Positions 28,041 through 36,897 of a DNA stretch of 64,000 bases are shown here, one piece after another. The notes under the pieces are model-generated. The model saw nothing but the letters and a program-made list of their open reading frames with translations. It had not been told where the DNA came from and made no database searches. Source of the stretch: G963666945 sp963666945 (lineage in GTDB: Bacteria > Bacteroidota > Bacteroidia > Bacteroidales > Marinifilaceae); assembly GCA_963666945.2 (NCBI GenBank), contig CAXXRT010000016.1, positions 1-64,000 on the forward strand. Reading direction: 5' to 3'. The stretch's first letter is position 1. Every line of letters begins with the position of its first letter. Position numbers and translations under genes: made by a program.

Positions 28041-28587
28041 CTAAAAACACCTCAGCTTCTTAAACACCGAATGGTTCTGGCCATGCTATATGACTGCGGG
28101 CTACGAAGATTTGAGCTATTAAACATTAAATTAGTTTGAGCTATTAAACATTAAATTAGAAGATATTGATTTAGATCGTAAGATGCTACACATCAGAGAG
28201 GGAAAAGGAAGGAAAGACAGATATGTACACCTTGGAGAAAACTTGTGTGTTTGTCTAAAAAAGTACCTAAAGGCATAACGACCAATTAAATGGTTATTTA
28301 ATGGAAAGAGTCCAAGTGAAGCCCCTCAGCAATTCTCAGAAACCGGAGTACAATGGATTATAAAGCAAACAAGAAAACACTCAGGCATTAGTAAACATGT
28401 AATCTCCCATATATTACGACACACATATGCAACCCACCTCTTAAAGATGGGAATGGACATTATTACATTAAAGGAATTACTCGGACACACTGATATACAT
28501 ACTACATTAATATACCTACACGTATCTAATCTGGGAAGAGGGACTGCATTTAGTCCAATGGATAAACTATATAAAATAAAATCCTGA
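28041..28587 (+). pseudogene. Tyrosine recombinase remnant of an IS91-type element
   Basis: Reading from LKTPQLLKHRMVLAMLYDCG through LRRFELLNIKL, the frame is broken by a 25-bp tandem duplication (28110-28159). It resumes as EDIDLDRKMLHIREGKGRKD with RYVHLG, meets an in-frame TAA (about 28276), and continues to HILRHTYATHLLKMG and LLGHTDIHTTLIYLHVS. Active-site Arg (GLRRFE), His-x-x-Arg and Tyr regions are thus visible. It ends TGATG into the following transposase frame. Such recombinase plus IS91 pairs form composite insertion sequences in Bacteroidota. Non-functional. Confidence 0.85.
28110..28159 (+). repeat. 25-bp tandem duplication
   Basis: Bases 28110-28134 are repeated exactly at 28135-28159. 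The duplication is not a multiple of three and shifts the frame of the recombinase remnant, so it is one cause of its inactivation. Confidence 0.95.
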
Positions 28588-29221
28588 TGCGTGCTACTAT
28601 TGAGGTAGCCCATATATTGCAACGCAACCATCAACAGTTAAAAGATATTACACCTAATACCTGGCAGCTAAGAACGCTCTACGCTTTGTCAGCCTGCAGG
28701 ACGCCCATTCTAGGTGAGCATATCGATATATCTACAAAGAAATATTTTCAAAGGAATGGGTAGTATATTGTAAACGACCATTCTTTGGACCTCAACAAGT
28801 CATAGAATATTTGGGCCGGTACACTCATAAGATAGCAATAAGCAACCACAGAATTATAAATTTAGACAACGACAGTATTACATTTTCTGCTAAAGATTAT
28901 CGCAAAGCCGGAAAGAAACACCTGGTAACATTATCCGATGCAGAATTTATACGCCGTTTTGCAATACATGTCTTGCCCAAAGGCTTCACCAGAATCCCAC
29001 ATTACGGAATATTAAGCAGCTCCCAGAAAAGAACTATATTAACCCAATTACACAAAGAACTCGGTATAGTAACTATAGAACACAAAAATTCCCTTAAGCA
29101 TGGTATATGTTCATGTTGCCAAATTGGAGAACTTGTTACAATAGGACTTTTTGACAACAGGGGACCCCCACAAATGATAAAACATATCGACTCAAATAAA
29201 CTTATGGCTTTAAAAAAATGA
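28587..29221 (+). pseudogene. IS91-family transposase with internal deletion
   Basis: The N-terminal part reads VAHILQRNHQQLKDITPNTW and QLRTLYALSACRTPILGEHI, the start of IS91-family HUH transposases up to the first zinc-binding region. After about 28720 it jumps, in another frame, to FSKEWVVYCKRPFFGPQQVI, then YLGRYTHKIAISNHRI and a C-terminal half ending at 29221 with a CSCCQIG zinc-like motif. The middle, which should contain the zinc cysteines, the HUH histidines and part of the Tyr region, is missing, so the enzyme cannot function. The 29222-29486 region beyond has no gene. Confidence 0.85.
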
Positions 29222-29486
29222 TGTCCTACGGACAAATGGGACTACTATGCCCCGAGGTTAAATATTGTACACAATAACTCCCTTGGATGATTGATAAAAT
29301 AAGAAAATATAAGCTTCAAAGCTGATACAAACATCAAATTTCAACAGCCTAATAACAAAAGAGACTATTAGCAAACCATTCAAATATCAATCATTCCCCA
29401 TAACAGCATATTAAAACCGGTTTCGTCAACAGGGCGTTTATGTTTGGCCTTGCAGACCACACGAACGCTTAGTTATTAGCGGTTTG

Positions 29487-29927
29487 TTATTTCTTTTTAT
29501 CTACATATTTAAAGTTCTTTTTACCATCCTGTAATTCAATCAATTTTAAACTGTCTATCGGAATAGACTTTTGATATTGCATGAATCGAGAACCATCTCC
29601 AATAATCATTGAGTCTTGAACATAAATCTGGTCAAAATAAAAAATCGTCCTCTTATTATTCTTTTCAGTAAATCTTATCTCAATTGAAGGACTATTCTTT
29701 AATTCAGCCGGATTGTTGTACTTGTCCACACATTTAATATTGTCTATTGGATAAGTTTTGTATTCAACAACATCACCCATAGGTCCTCTTGTGTAAACAG
29801 TTCTTAATTCCACCGAGTCAATGTCTTTAATTTGCTCCTTGAAACTATCTAATGGTATATAGTAAGTTTTACAACTTGCCAATCCAAAAATTACAAAGAG
29901 GTAAATCCATATTTTCTTATTCATCAT
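29487..29927 (-). CDS. Hypothetical lipoprotein
   Basis: A 146-residue protein starts with a lipoprotein signal (IWIYLFVIFGLASC). The mature part is rich in beta strands and charged residues, without a domain I recognise. It is flanked by short inverted repeats containing AACCGCTAA (29956-29964) and its complement (about 29475-29484), and its upstream region is a near-copy of the LytTR gene's upstream region. It lies among mobile-element debris and could have arrived by transfer or be a cargo gene. Function unknown. Confidence 0.7.
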   Translation of the reverse strand: MMNKKIWIYLFVIFGLASCKTYYIPLDSFKEQIKDIDSVELRTVYTRGPMGDVVEYKTYPIDNIKCVDKYNNPAELKNSPSIEIRFTEKNNKRTIFYFDQIYVQDSMIIGDGSRFMQYQKSIPIDSLKLIELQDGKKNFKYVDKKK

Positions 29928-29962
29928 TATAATCTGTGTTTCCTGTTTTTGTAATAACCGCT

Positions 29963-30032
29963 AACCGTTTAGTATTTTATCATTTGCTTTCACACAAAAG
30001 TAGCAAAAAACAATTAAGTAAAATGTTTTTCA
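29963..30032. repeat. Dispersed promoter-region repeat, copy B
   Basis: Near-copy (about 90%) of 21670-21738, same orientation, 36 bp upstream of the lipoprotein gene. The minus strand contains TACTTTTG (29995-30002), again matching TAnnTTTG at the equivalent place. Its edge ACCGTTTAG also fits a LytTR-type half-site. Confidence 0.85.
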
Positions 30033-30037
30033 CAGCT

Positions 30038-30184
30038 TTATATTAAACAAAATCTAAAGTTAATGATAAAATATTGTTGGACGACAGTACCTATGGGCGT
30101 TCCATTAGTTGCTCCTGTTCTTTTATTGCTTTTCTCTTCTAAATACTGGTAATCAGATCTTAAATTCTGCAGTTTCTGTGTCAT
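30038..30184 (-). CDS. Small ORF, unrecognised
   Basis: A 48-codon frame starts MTQKLQNLRSDYQYLEEKSN and runs to a stop at 30038. It is hydrophilic at first and hydrophobic at the end. No family is recognised and no clear ribosome-binding site is seen. It sits between mobile-element remnants and may be debris. The rest of the 611-bp gap 29928-30538 holds the repeat copy B and the chimeric scar. Confidence 0.2.
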   Translation of the reverse strand: MTQKLQNLRSDYQYLEEKSNKRTGATNGTPIGTVVQQYFIINFRFCLI

Positions 30185-30285
30185 TGATATATGTATTTAC
30201 TTAGCAAATAGATAAAATTCTTCCATTACGATTATTTTATCGTTTAAGAATAATCTATTTCAAAGAACGTTTCTTTAGATTATTA

Positions 30286-30473
30286 TTATGTTGGAACCGG
30301 TTCATATAATCTTTCTCCGTAATAAATCCTCATTATGCCTTCATTACATTTAGGACATTTTGCAGGATCCTTTCCTGTCATTATCCTAAACACATCTATT
30401 CCGCTTAAGCCTTCTAAAACAAGTAAATGCGTAGCAAAAGTATGACGCAAGGTATGAATAGCTATTGATTTAA
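30286..30473 (-). pseudogene. Chimeric tyrosine recombinase / IS91 transposase scar
   Basis: One open frame on the minus strand reads KSIAIHTLRHTFATHLLVLE, the catalytic His-x-x-Arg region of a tyrosine recombinase. It runs straight into DVFRIMTGKDPAKCPKCNEG and IMRIYYGERLYEPVPT, then a stop, which is the C-terminal zinc region of an IS91-type transposase. A deletion has thus joined the two genes of such an element. This is a second copy, in opposite orientation to the element at 28041-29221. Confidence 0.75.
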
Positions 30474-30538
30474 AGAAAAGGGCATCCCATCATAGATAGG
30501 ACACCCTCAAAATATTCTTAAATCTTGATTAATTCTTT

Positions 30539-31615
30539 TTAGAACCGGTAAGCTGCTTTTCGCATTTGTTTTAACGATTTAAATGCTTTTGGTGGCTTCA
30601 GATAACTGTTAAGGAATCTGTATACCTTAAATCTTATTTCTGTTGCTTTTCGGTAGTCCATTCTGTCGAATGAGTGGCCTCCGGGTACTGCATCGTAGAT
30701 TTCGTACTCGAATTTCTTGCCTTCTGCTTTTAACGACTTAATTAAATGCTCTACTTCCAATACGTTTACATCGTCGTCGATTGTGTTTGTATGTATTAAA
30801 AGTGGTGTCTTAAGCTTATGGGCATTCCAGGCTGGTGATCTTCTTTTGTATTCTTTTACGTTCTCATAGGCTGTTTTCCCTATATGATAATCTGCTGAGT
30901 ATAGATCTCTGTATTCGTCGGTATAATAACCCATACGCGCAATCAGATCACTAACTGGTACTCCTGCAAAACCGCATTTAAAATCGTTAGGATGTTCAAA
31001 AAGATTCATTAGGGTTATTAATCCTCCATGACTCCAACCCATAATTCCTACTCGGTCTTTATCTACTATATCGTAGTTTTCTATCATGTAATTACGACTG
31101 GCATATACGTCTTCTATTTCCAATCCACCGTAATCAATCTTTTCGTAAAATCCTTTACCATAACCTGTGCTTCCACGGTATTCTGCACATACCACAATAT
31201 ACTGCTGAGCCATAAGCTCCCTGATAATATGAGTGTAATAGGTAGTCATATTTGCGTGAACGCCTCCGTGTGGCAGCACCATTAAAGGATATTTCTTAGA
31301 TGGATCTATATCTTTGGGTATAAAGATATAACTCCAGAATTTAACTGGATTACCTGCTCCCATAGCTGTAGGATTCTTCTCCTTCCATTTCGGAGGTCCA
31401 TACATATATACCTTATCGACATAAGCTATATCTCCTACTCTGTGAAACCATAGTACATCATCTACCGATTTTTGAAGCTCATCAATGTTGTGACGTAAGT
31501 TCTCATTGTAGTTTTTTAATTCCTTAACCTGCTTTTTCAGTTCATCTACAGATTGTGCCTTGGAAACCAATATACAGATTAAAAAAACAGCTAAAAGATT
31601 AATTATTTTTTTCAT
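30539..31615 (-). CDS. Secreted S9-family (prolyl oligopeptidase-like) alpha/beta hydrolase
   Basis: A signal peptide (about 1-20) is followed by a short coiled coil (about 22-52, heptad-like VDELKKQVKELKNYNENLRH) and an alpha/beta-hydrolase domain. The nucleophile elbow is GWSHGG, the acid is in the TIDDDVN segment and the histidine in PGGHSFD. The region around the oxyanion hole reads VLPHGGVHANM and CAEYRGSTGYGKGFYE, as in the catalytic domain of S9 peptidases. The N-terminal beta-propeller is missing (358 residues), so it may be an acyl-peptidase or esterase rather than an oligopeptidase. It is exported to the periplasm. Confidence 0.87.
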   Translation of the reverse strand: MKKIINLLAVFLICILVSKAQSVDELKKQVKELKNYNENLRHNIDELQKSVDDVLWFHRVGDIAYVDKVYMYGPPKWKEKNPTAMGAGNPVKFWSYIFIPKDIDPSKKYPLMVLPHGGVHANMTTYYTHIIRELMAQQYIVVCAEYRGSTGYGKGFYEKIDYGGLEIEDVYASRNYMIENYDIVDKDRVGIMGWSHGGLITLMNLFEHPNDFKCGFAGVPVSDLIARMGYYTDEYRDLYSADYHIGKTAYENVKEYKRRSPAWNAHKLKTPLLIHTNTIDDDVNVLEVEHLIKSLKAEGKKFEYEIYDAVPGGHSFDRMDYRKATEIRFKVYRFLNSYLKPPKAFKSLKQMRKAAYRF

Positions 31616-31722
31616 CTATTTATAATTTTTATATTTTGAACATATATAAATTATTGCATATCCAGAAACTATTCGATCCGCTTATTCGCATATAATTATT
31701 TGAATCAAATAATATACAAAAA

Positions 31723-33849
31723 TTACTGTTCCAGATCTTTCATAGAAAGCTGTATTCTTTTTCGTGGAATATCCAGTTCTATAACCTTTACCTTAACATG
31801 CTGATGTAGCTTAACCACATCGGCAGGATTACTGATAAAACGATTTGCCAGCTGCGATATATGTACTAATCCATCCTGCTTAACTCCTACATCAACAAAT
31901 GCACCGAAATTAGTAATATTGCTGACTATGCCAGGTAATTCCATTCCTACCTGAAGATCTTCTATCTTAAATATACCTTCGGCAAAACTAAAGACTTTAG
32001 CAACGGTACGAGGATCACGACCTGGTTTTTCCAGCTCACTGCGAATATCCTCAAGTGTAGGAAGACCCACATTATCTGAAACATATTTCTTAAGATCAAT
32101 GCTGTTACATACCTCTTCGTTTCCTGCAAAATCCTCTATCTTGCAGTTCATATCCTTGGCTATTGCCTCAACTATATGATACGATTCCGGATGTACCGCT
32201 GTATTGTCAAGTGGATTTTCGGAATCGGATATACGTAGGAATCCTGCACACTGCTCGTATGCCTTCTCTCCCATTCTCTTTACCATCTTAAGTTCCTTAC
32301 GGTTTTTGAATGCCCCGTTCTCCTTACGGTAATCAACTATATTTTGTGCAAGTACAGGTCCCAAACCCGATATATAAGTCAAAAGATGCTTGCTTGCCGT
32401 ATTTACGTTAACCCCAACTTTGTTTACACAATACTCTACAACCCTGTCAAGACTTTCCTGCAGTTTATTCTGATCAACATCGTGCTGATACTGACCAACA
32501 CCTATTGCCTTAGGCTCTATTTTTACAAGTTCTGCCAATGGATCCATTAGTCTTCTACCAATAGATATTGCTCCTCGTACTGTTACATCGTACTGAGGGA
32601 ATTCTTCCCTTGCTGTTTTCGATGCCGAATATACAGATGCTCCGTTTTCGCTAACAACAAAGACCTGTATCTTGCGGTCGTATCTCTGATTTGTAATAAA
32701 ATGCTCGGTCTCCCTGCTGGCTGTCCCGTTTCCAATGGCTATGGCCTGTATGTTATAAACGCTGACAAGATGTACTATCTTTTTTGATGCCTGTTTTACC
32801 TCTTTCTGTGGTGCATGAGGATAAATAGTCTCGTTGTGCAGAATATTTCCCTGTTCATCAAGACAAACCACCTTACATCCTGTTCTGTATCCCGGATCTA
32901 TACCCAATGTTCTCTTACCTCCCAATGGTGGGGCTAAAAGAAGCTGTTCAAGATTCTCTGCAAATACCCTTATAGCTTCCTCATCGGCCTTTTCTTTCGA
33001 TTGATTTGAGAACTCTGTCTCTATAGATGGCTCAAGTAATCTTTTATATGAATCTTTAACGGCTATCTCTACTTGTTGTGAAAGATCGCCCTCAGACTTA
33101 ACGAATATTCTATCTAATAATTCTAATACGGTCTCTTCGTCAGGAGAAATGCTCACTCTCAATATCCCTTCTGCTTCTCCCCTTCTTAATGCAAGCATTC
33201 TATGTGAAACGCATTTTCTCAATGGTTCACTGTAGTCGAAATAATCCTTATATTTTATTCCCTCTTCTTCTTTTCCTTTTATGACTTTCGAAGAAACAAT
33301 CGCCTCTCTGGAGAATAATCTCCTTACTGTATTTCTTGCAGCTTCGCTTTCGTTTACCCATTCGGCAATAATATCTCTTGCTCCCTGCAATGCTTCTTCT
33401 TCCGATCCTACCTCTTTGCTTAAAAATCTTGAAGCTGCTATATTTGCATCGCTCTCCCTCTGCGACATAAGTATCTTTGCCAAGGGCTCCAGTCCTTTTT
33501 CCCTCGCCTTAACAGCTCTGGTTTTCCTTTTCTGCTTAAATGGCAGATATATATCTTCAAGAGTAACCAAATCGGTACATGCAAGTATTTTTCCCCTTAA
33601 ATCTTCTGTCAGTTTATCCTGACTCTCAATAGCATCCAGTACCGTCTGTTTTCTTTTCTCGAGTTCCTTTAATTTTGCCAGTCTGTCCTTTATCTCCCCA
33701 ATCATTACCTCATCAAGACTGCCTGTTCTTTCCTTACGGTATCTGGCTATAAACGGAAGTGTAGCTCCCTCTTCAAGAAGCTCTATTGTGTTGTTTACCT
33801 GCCATTCCTGAACTTGTAAGGCAGATGAAATTAATTGAGAGAAATTCAT
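31723..33849 (-). CDS. tex: Tex-family RNA-binding S1 domain protein
   Basis: A 708-residue Tex homologue: the N-terminal helical domain contains the signature ATLPFIARYRKERTGSLDE; a YqgF/RNase H-like domain follows (LGIDPGYRTGCKVVCLDEQG); then helix-hairpin-helix repeats (LLTYISGLGPVLAQNIVDYR) and a C-terminal S1 domain (GIVSNITNFGAFVDVGVKQD). Tex binds nucleic acid and is associated with transcription and stress tolerance. The start codon overlaps the stop of the DEAD-box helicase gene by one base (TAATG), so the two are translationally coupled. Both act on RNA, which supports a shared role. Confidence 0.97.
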   Translation of the reverse strand: MNFSQLISSALQVQEWQVNNTIELLEEGATLPFIARYRKERTGSLDEVMIGEIKDRLAKLKELEKRKQTVLDAIESQDKLTEDLRGKILACTDLVTLEDIYLPFKQKRKTRAVKAREKGLEPLAKILMSQRESDANIAASRFLSKEVGSEEEALQGARDIIAEWVNESEAARNTVRRLFSREAIVSSKVIKGKEEEGIKYKDYFDYSEPLRKCVSHRMLALRRGEAEGILRVSISPDEETVLELLDRIFVKSEGDLSQQVEIAVKDSYKRLLEPSIETEFSNQSKEKADEEAIRVFAENLEQLLLAPPLGGKRTLGIDPGYRTGCKVVCLDEQGNILHNETIYPHAPQKEVKQASKKIVHLVSVYNIQAIAIGNGTASRETEHFITNQRYDRKIQVFVVSENGASVYSASKTAREEFPQYDVTVRGAISIGRRLMDPLAELVKIEPKAIGVGQYQHDVDQNKLQESLDRVVEYCVNKVGVNVNTASKHLLTYISGLGPVLAQNIVDYRKENGAFKNRKELKMVKRMGEKAYEQCAGFLRISDSENPLDNTAVHPESYHIVEAIAKDMNCKIEDFAGNEEVCNSIDLKKYVSDNVGLPTLEDIRSELEKPGRDPRTVAKVFSFAEGIFKIEDLQVGMELPGIVSNITNFGAFVDVGVKQDGLVHISQLANRFISNPADVVKLHQHVKVKVIELDIPRKRIQLSMKDLEQ

Positions 33850-35063
33850 TATTTTCCAGGCTTTTTATAATATTTTTTTCTGTAAGGTTTTCTTTTCTTT
33901 TCGTCCTTTGGCTTATACTCGGGCGACTCTCCCAAAGCTGGATTTAAAGGCACCTTGAATATTTCATCCTCTATAAACTCCTCTATCTTTTTAAACGACG
34001 ATTGTTCCTTATTTTCTTCATTAATAAAGGTTAGTGCCACGCCTTCTTTTTCTGCCCTTGCAGTTCTTCCTACCCTATGCACGTAATCCTCGCAATCGTT
34101 AGGCACATCGTAATTTATTACAAGTTCTATATTATCGATATCTATACCTCTTGATATAATATCTGTTCCTACCAGAATCTGTATCTTCCTGTTCTTAAAA
34201 TCTAAAAGTACTGCCTCCCTGGCCTTCTGATCAAGATCGGAATGAATGGCAGCAACGTTAAGCCCCATCTTTTTAAGTGATGAAGCCACCTTATTTACTT
34301 TCATTTTTGAAGATGCAAAGACTATAATACTTTTTATATCCTTACCCTCCAGTAATGATTTAAGTAATTCATTTTTGCCTGACTCATAAACAAGATAAGC
34401 AGCCTGTAATACACCCTCGGCCGGCTTTGACGGTGCCAGATTAATATGCACGGGATCCTTCTGTATATCGTTTACTAGCTTCTTTATTCTAGAAGGCATT
34501 GTTGCTGAAAATAATAGCGTCTGCCTGTCTTCCTTAGGCATAGTACCGATTATCTTAAGAATATCGTTCTGAAAACCCATATCCAGCATCCTGTCTGCCT
34601 CATCAAGAATCAGACATTTAAGTGACGAGAAATCGACATAACCCATTTCCTGATGTGCTATCAAGCGTCCTGGTGTTGCCACTATTATATTAACTCCACT
34701 TTTAAGGGCATTTTTCTGAATATCCCATGCACTTCCTTCTCCCCCTCCATAAACCGAAACGGAAGTAATAGGAAGGAAATATCCAAATCCCTGTATCTGT
34801 TGATCTATTTGAAGGGCAAGTTCTCTTGTGGGAACAAGAATTACCGTACTTAAGCCCTCGTACTTATTTCTAAGAATATTATCCAATGCCGGAAGTAAAA
34901 ATGCGGCAGTCTTTCCTGTACCTGTCTGTGCACTTGCCAGTACATCTTTTCTTTCCAATATATAAGGTATAGCCCTCTCCTGAATCTCTGTGGCCTTCTC
35001 AAAACCCATAGTATCGAGACCTTCGGCCAACTCTTCTACAAAACCAAAATCTTTAAAATCCAA
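33849..35063 (-). CDS. DEAD-box RNA helicase
   Basis: This ATP-dependent RNA helicase of 404 residues carries the full motif set: Q motif region (GFEKATEIQERAIP), motif I ASAQTGTGKT, Ia PTRELA, Ib TPGR, II DEAD (LILDEADRMLDMGF), III SAT, IV VFASS, V GTDIISRGID and VI HRVGRTAR. A short basic tail (KKRKPYRKKYYKK) provides RNA affinity. It is first in a two-gene operon with tex and has a good promoter. Relatives (RhlE/CsdA) work in ribosome assembly and cold adaptation. Confidence 0.96.
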   Translation of the reverse strand: MDFKDFGFVEELAEGLDTMGFEKATEIQERAIPYILERKDVLASAQTGTGKTAAFLLPALDNILRNKYEGLSTVILVPTRELALQIDQQIQGFGYFLPITSVSVYGGGEGSAWDIQKNALKSGVNIIVATPGRLIAHQEMGYVDFSSLKCLILDEADRMLDMGFQNDILKIIGTMPKEDRQTLLFSATMPSRIKKLVNDIQKDPVHINLAPSKPAEGVLQAAYLVYESGKNELLKSLLEGKDIKSIIVFASSKMKVNKVASSLKKMGLNVAAIHSDLDQKAREAVLLDFKNRKIQILVGTDIISRGIDIDNIELVINYDVPNDCEDYVHRVGRTARAEKEGVALTFINEENKEQSSFKKIEEFIEDEIFKVPLNPALGESPEYKPKDEKKRKPYRKKYYKKPGK

Positions 35064-35134
35064 AATTCACTTTATTAATAGTTATTTGTAAACTTCCATA
35101 AATACCTCAGGAAGCATTAAGTATCATTATGAAC

Positions 35135-35163
35135 CAAAGTTAAAATTTTCTTTTAAAAATCAA
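35135..35163 (-). promoter_or_regulatory. Promoter of the helicase-tex operon
   Basis: On the minus strand TTG (35161-35163) is followed after 18 bases by TAACTTTG (35135-35142), a full match to the Bacteroidota -7 box with suitable spacing. Transcription would begin near 35128, giving a leader of about 65 bases. Confidence 0.65.
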
Positions 35164-35268
35164 TTGTATTTTCTGTAAAACATGCAGTTTATATATAAGT
35201 TTATATAAATCTATATCATATATAATATGAACGTTATTCTAAAACTAAAGACAAGTAACAAACAATTG

Positions 35269-36558
35269 CTATTTTGACTTTTTATGCTTTATATGATTTG
35301 TTTTAATATTTTTATTTACAATCACATTAAAGATCTTTGTAGCAGAGCCACATTCACTTTGAGCTGTACAGGTATATGTACCTGAATCGCCTATATTTGG
35401 ATTAGTTATTTTAAATACATTTTTATCACTGCCAGATGTAAGGGTTTCTCCTTTCTTTTCCCAAATATATTCGTTCACACTCCCAATTACATCCATTTCC
35501 ATTGAAATCTCTTCCCCCTCACATACAGAAAAAATCGTCTCTGATTCATCTCCTGTTATTCTTGGCTCTACTTCAACCCTTATAGTACATGTCTCATATA
35601 ATGTACCAGTAAATGAAATATCATCCAATGCAAAATCGTTGCCGGAATCTATAGTATTGCTATTTACTACACTAATCCATTTCGTTCCTGAAAAAGCTTT
35701 TGAATCCCATATTTTAAAATATTTATTCCAATCGTTTGTTGATTTTGTGAATTCAACCTCTTCCCCTATTCTATATATTTCCGGTTGATTAATTTGAGTG
35801 GCAGTTAATTCCCCATCACTTATATAAAAAGACAGTCTTGCAGGATTTGTGGGGTGAACTGATGATCCCCAAAAGGAAAAGGCATATTTTGTATTTGAAT
35901 TAACATTTATCTGCTGTGCCCAAATTATATCTGTTAGCTTATCCCCAGCATTAATAATCATCATTTTACCGCTACCGCTATGATCATGCATCTCTTCAAA
36001 ATTAGAATGATAATCATTTGGGTTTGACCCTATTGTATATACTCCTTCAGGATTAAGCGCTGAACTTCCTGTTCCTGCCCATTCATAATCCGATGAAAAA
36101 TCAAAAGTCCAATATTTTTTTGACCACCACCTTCCTGTTGTGTAATTATAGGGATCAGTATTTGCACATTCACGAGCATTTACCTCAAACCCGCCATTAA
36201 CAACTCTCTCCGTATTATCAGACTTAAAAATAGTCAAAGTATAAGTACGGGTTGTGTCTAAATTATTAATAATGCATTCTGTCCCTATTGCAATAACGTT
36301 TCCTGTCTCATCTTTCCATTCGTACAATTCTTCAGGATCAATAGACTTTGGACGTAAAATTATTTTACCTTCCTGACAAACTGTTGTATTATTATTACCC
36401 CTGTCCACCTGAATTATTTTATCAGGGGAAAGAATAGGCATTGTAAGTAATTTCAATTTTTCTTTATTTCCTTTCTCAGCAATATCTTTTTTCTCATTGT
36501 AAGACGAAAATATTGCACCTAGACAAATAATTGCCAATAATATAAATAGCCTGTTCAT
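35269..36558 (-). CDS. Exported protein with carbohydrate-binding-like and Ig-like domains
   Basis: A hydrophobic signal (about 1-20) is followed by an N-terminal strand-rich domain (about 45-115; YEWKDETGNVIAIG is PKD/Ig-like), a central jelly-roll-like domain (about 120-315; VVNGGFEVN...YAFSFWGSSV...GNDFALDDISF), and a C-terminal Ig-like domain (about 330-420; YIWEKKGETLTSG...DSGTYTCTAQSECG). The NGGFE...FALDDISF pattern is common in Bacteroidota extracellular binding modules. The tail KNIKTNHIKHKKSK is basic and does not look like a type IX sorting domain. Probably surface or periplasmic; the ligand is unknown. Confidence 0.78.
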   Translation of the reverse strand: MNRLFILLAIICLGAIFSSYNEKKDIAEKGNKEKLKLLTMPILSPDKIIQVDRGNNNTTVCQEGKIILRPKSIDPEELYEWKDETGNVIAIGTECIINNLDTTRTYTLTIFKSDNTERVVNGGFEVNARECANTDPYNYTTGRWWSKKYWTFDFSSDYEWAGTGSSALNPEGVYTIGSNPNDYHSNFEEMHDHSGSGKMMIINAGDKLTDIIWAQQINVNSNTKYAFSFWGSSVHPTNPARLSFYISDGELTATQINQPEIYRIGEEVEFTKSTNDWNKYFKIWDSKAFSGTKWISVVNSNTIDSGNDFALDDISFTGTLYETCTIRVEVEPRITGDESETIFSVCEGEEISMEMDVIGSVNEYIWEKKGETLTSGSDKNVFKITNPNIGDSGTYTCTAQSECGSATKIFNVIVNKNIKTNHIKHKKSK

Positions 36559-36750
36559 AGAAGTATTAATTTAATCTTATGTAAATATAAATAAAACTTC
36601 TGGTAAATTAGACCCTAGTTGATAAAAAAATTAAAAATCAATTATCAAAAAACAATCTTCTATCTGGGAATCGCCATGTATCAGCCTTATTTGATTTACA
36701 TAATTTGTACTAGATTTATACTTACTTTCTACTTATGATCTTGCAGAAAG

Positions 36751-36783
36751 CTTGTACAAACCTAGTACAAAGCTAGTACAAGA
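36751..36783. repeat. Three tandem 11-bp repeats upstream of the LolD-like gene
   Basis: The units CTTGTACAAAC, CTAGTACAAAG and CTAGTACAAGA follow each other without gaps. Their core GTACAA recurs in inverted form at 36704-36713 (TTTGTACTAG), and a GTAGTACA lies at about 36791. An 11-base period places the units on one face of the helix, which fits a cooperative DNA-binding site. The 36559-36897 gap otherwise contains only the promoter. Confidence 0.7.
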
Positions 36784-36850
36784 ACCGGAAGTAGTACACT
36801 CAAAAACCGATGAATAAAGGAGATGAATTTATGGAAACTTAAAAAACTGT

Positions 36851-36881
36851 TTTGTTTTAAAATGCTTAAAGATTATCTTTA
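36851..36881 (+). promoter_or_regulatory. Promoter of the LolD-like operon
   Basis: TTTG (36851-36854) is followed after exactly 19 bases by TATCTTTA (36874-36881), seven of eight bases of the TAnnTTTG consensus at ideal spacing. Transcription would start about 10 bases before the ATG, giving a very short leader. Confidence 0.65.
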
Positions 36882-36897
36882 CTGCAAATAAAAGGAA

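Noticed and set aside
28326..28634. 102-codon minus-strand frame over the recombinase remnant
   Set aside because: The plus strand carries the recognisable recombinase; the antisense frame is a shadow.
33281..33622. 113-codon plus-strand frame within tex
   Set aside because: Antisense to conserved Tex sequence, with no start signal or domain.
36751..36783. Three 11-bp repeats considered as a short CRISPR or iteron origin
   Set aside because: No spacers, no cas genes, and no replication gene nearby; an operator array is the simpler reading.
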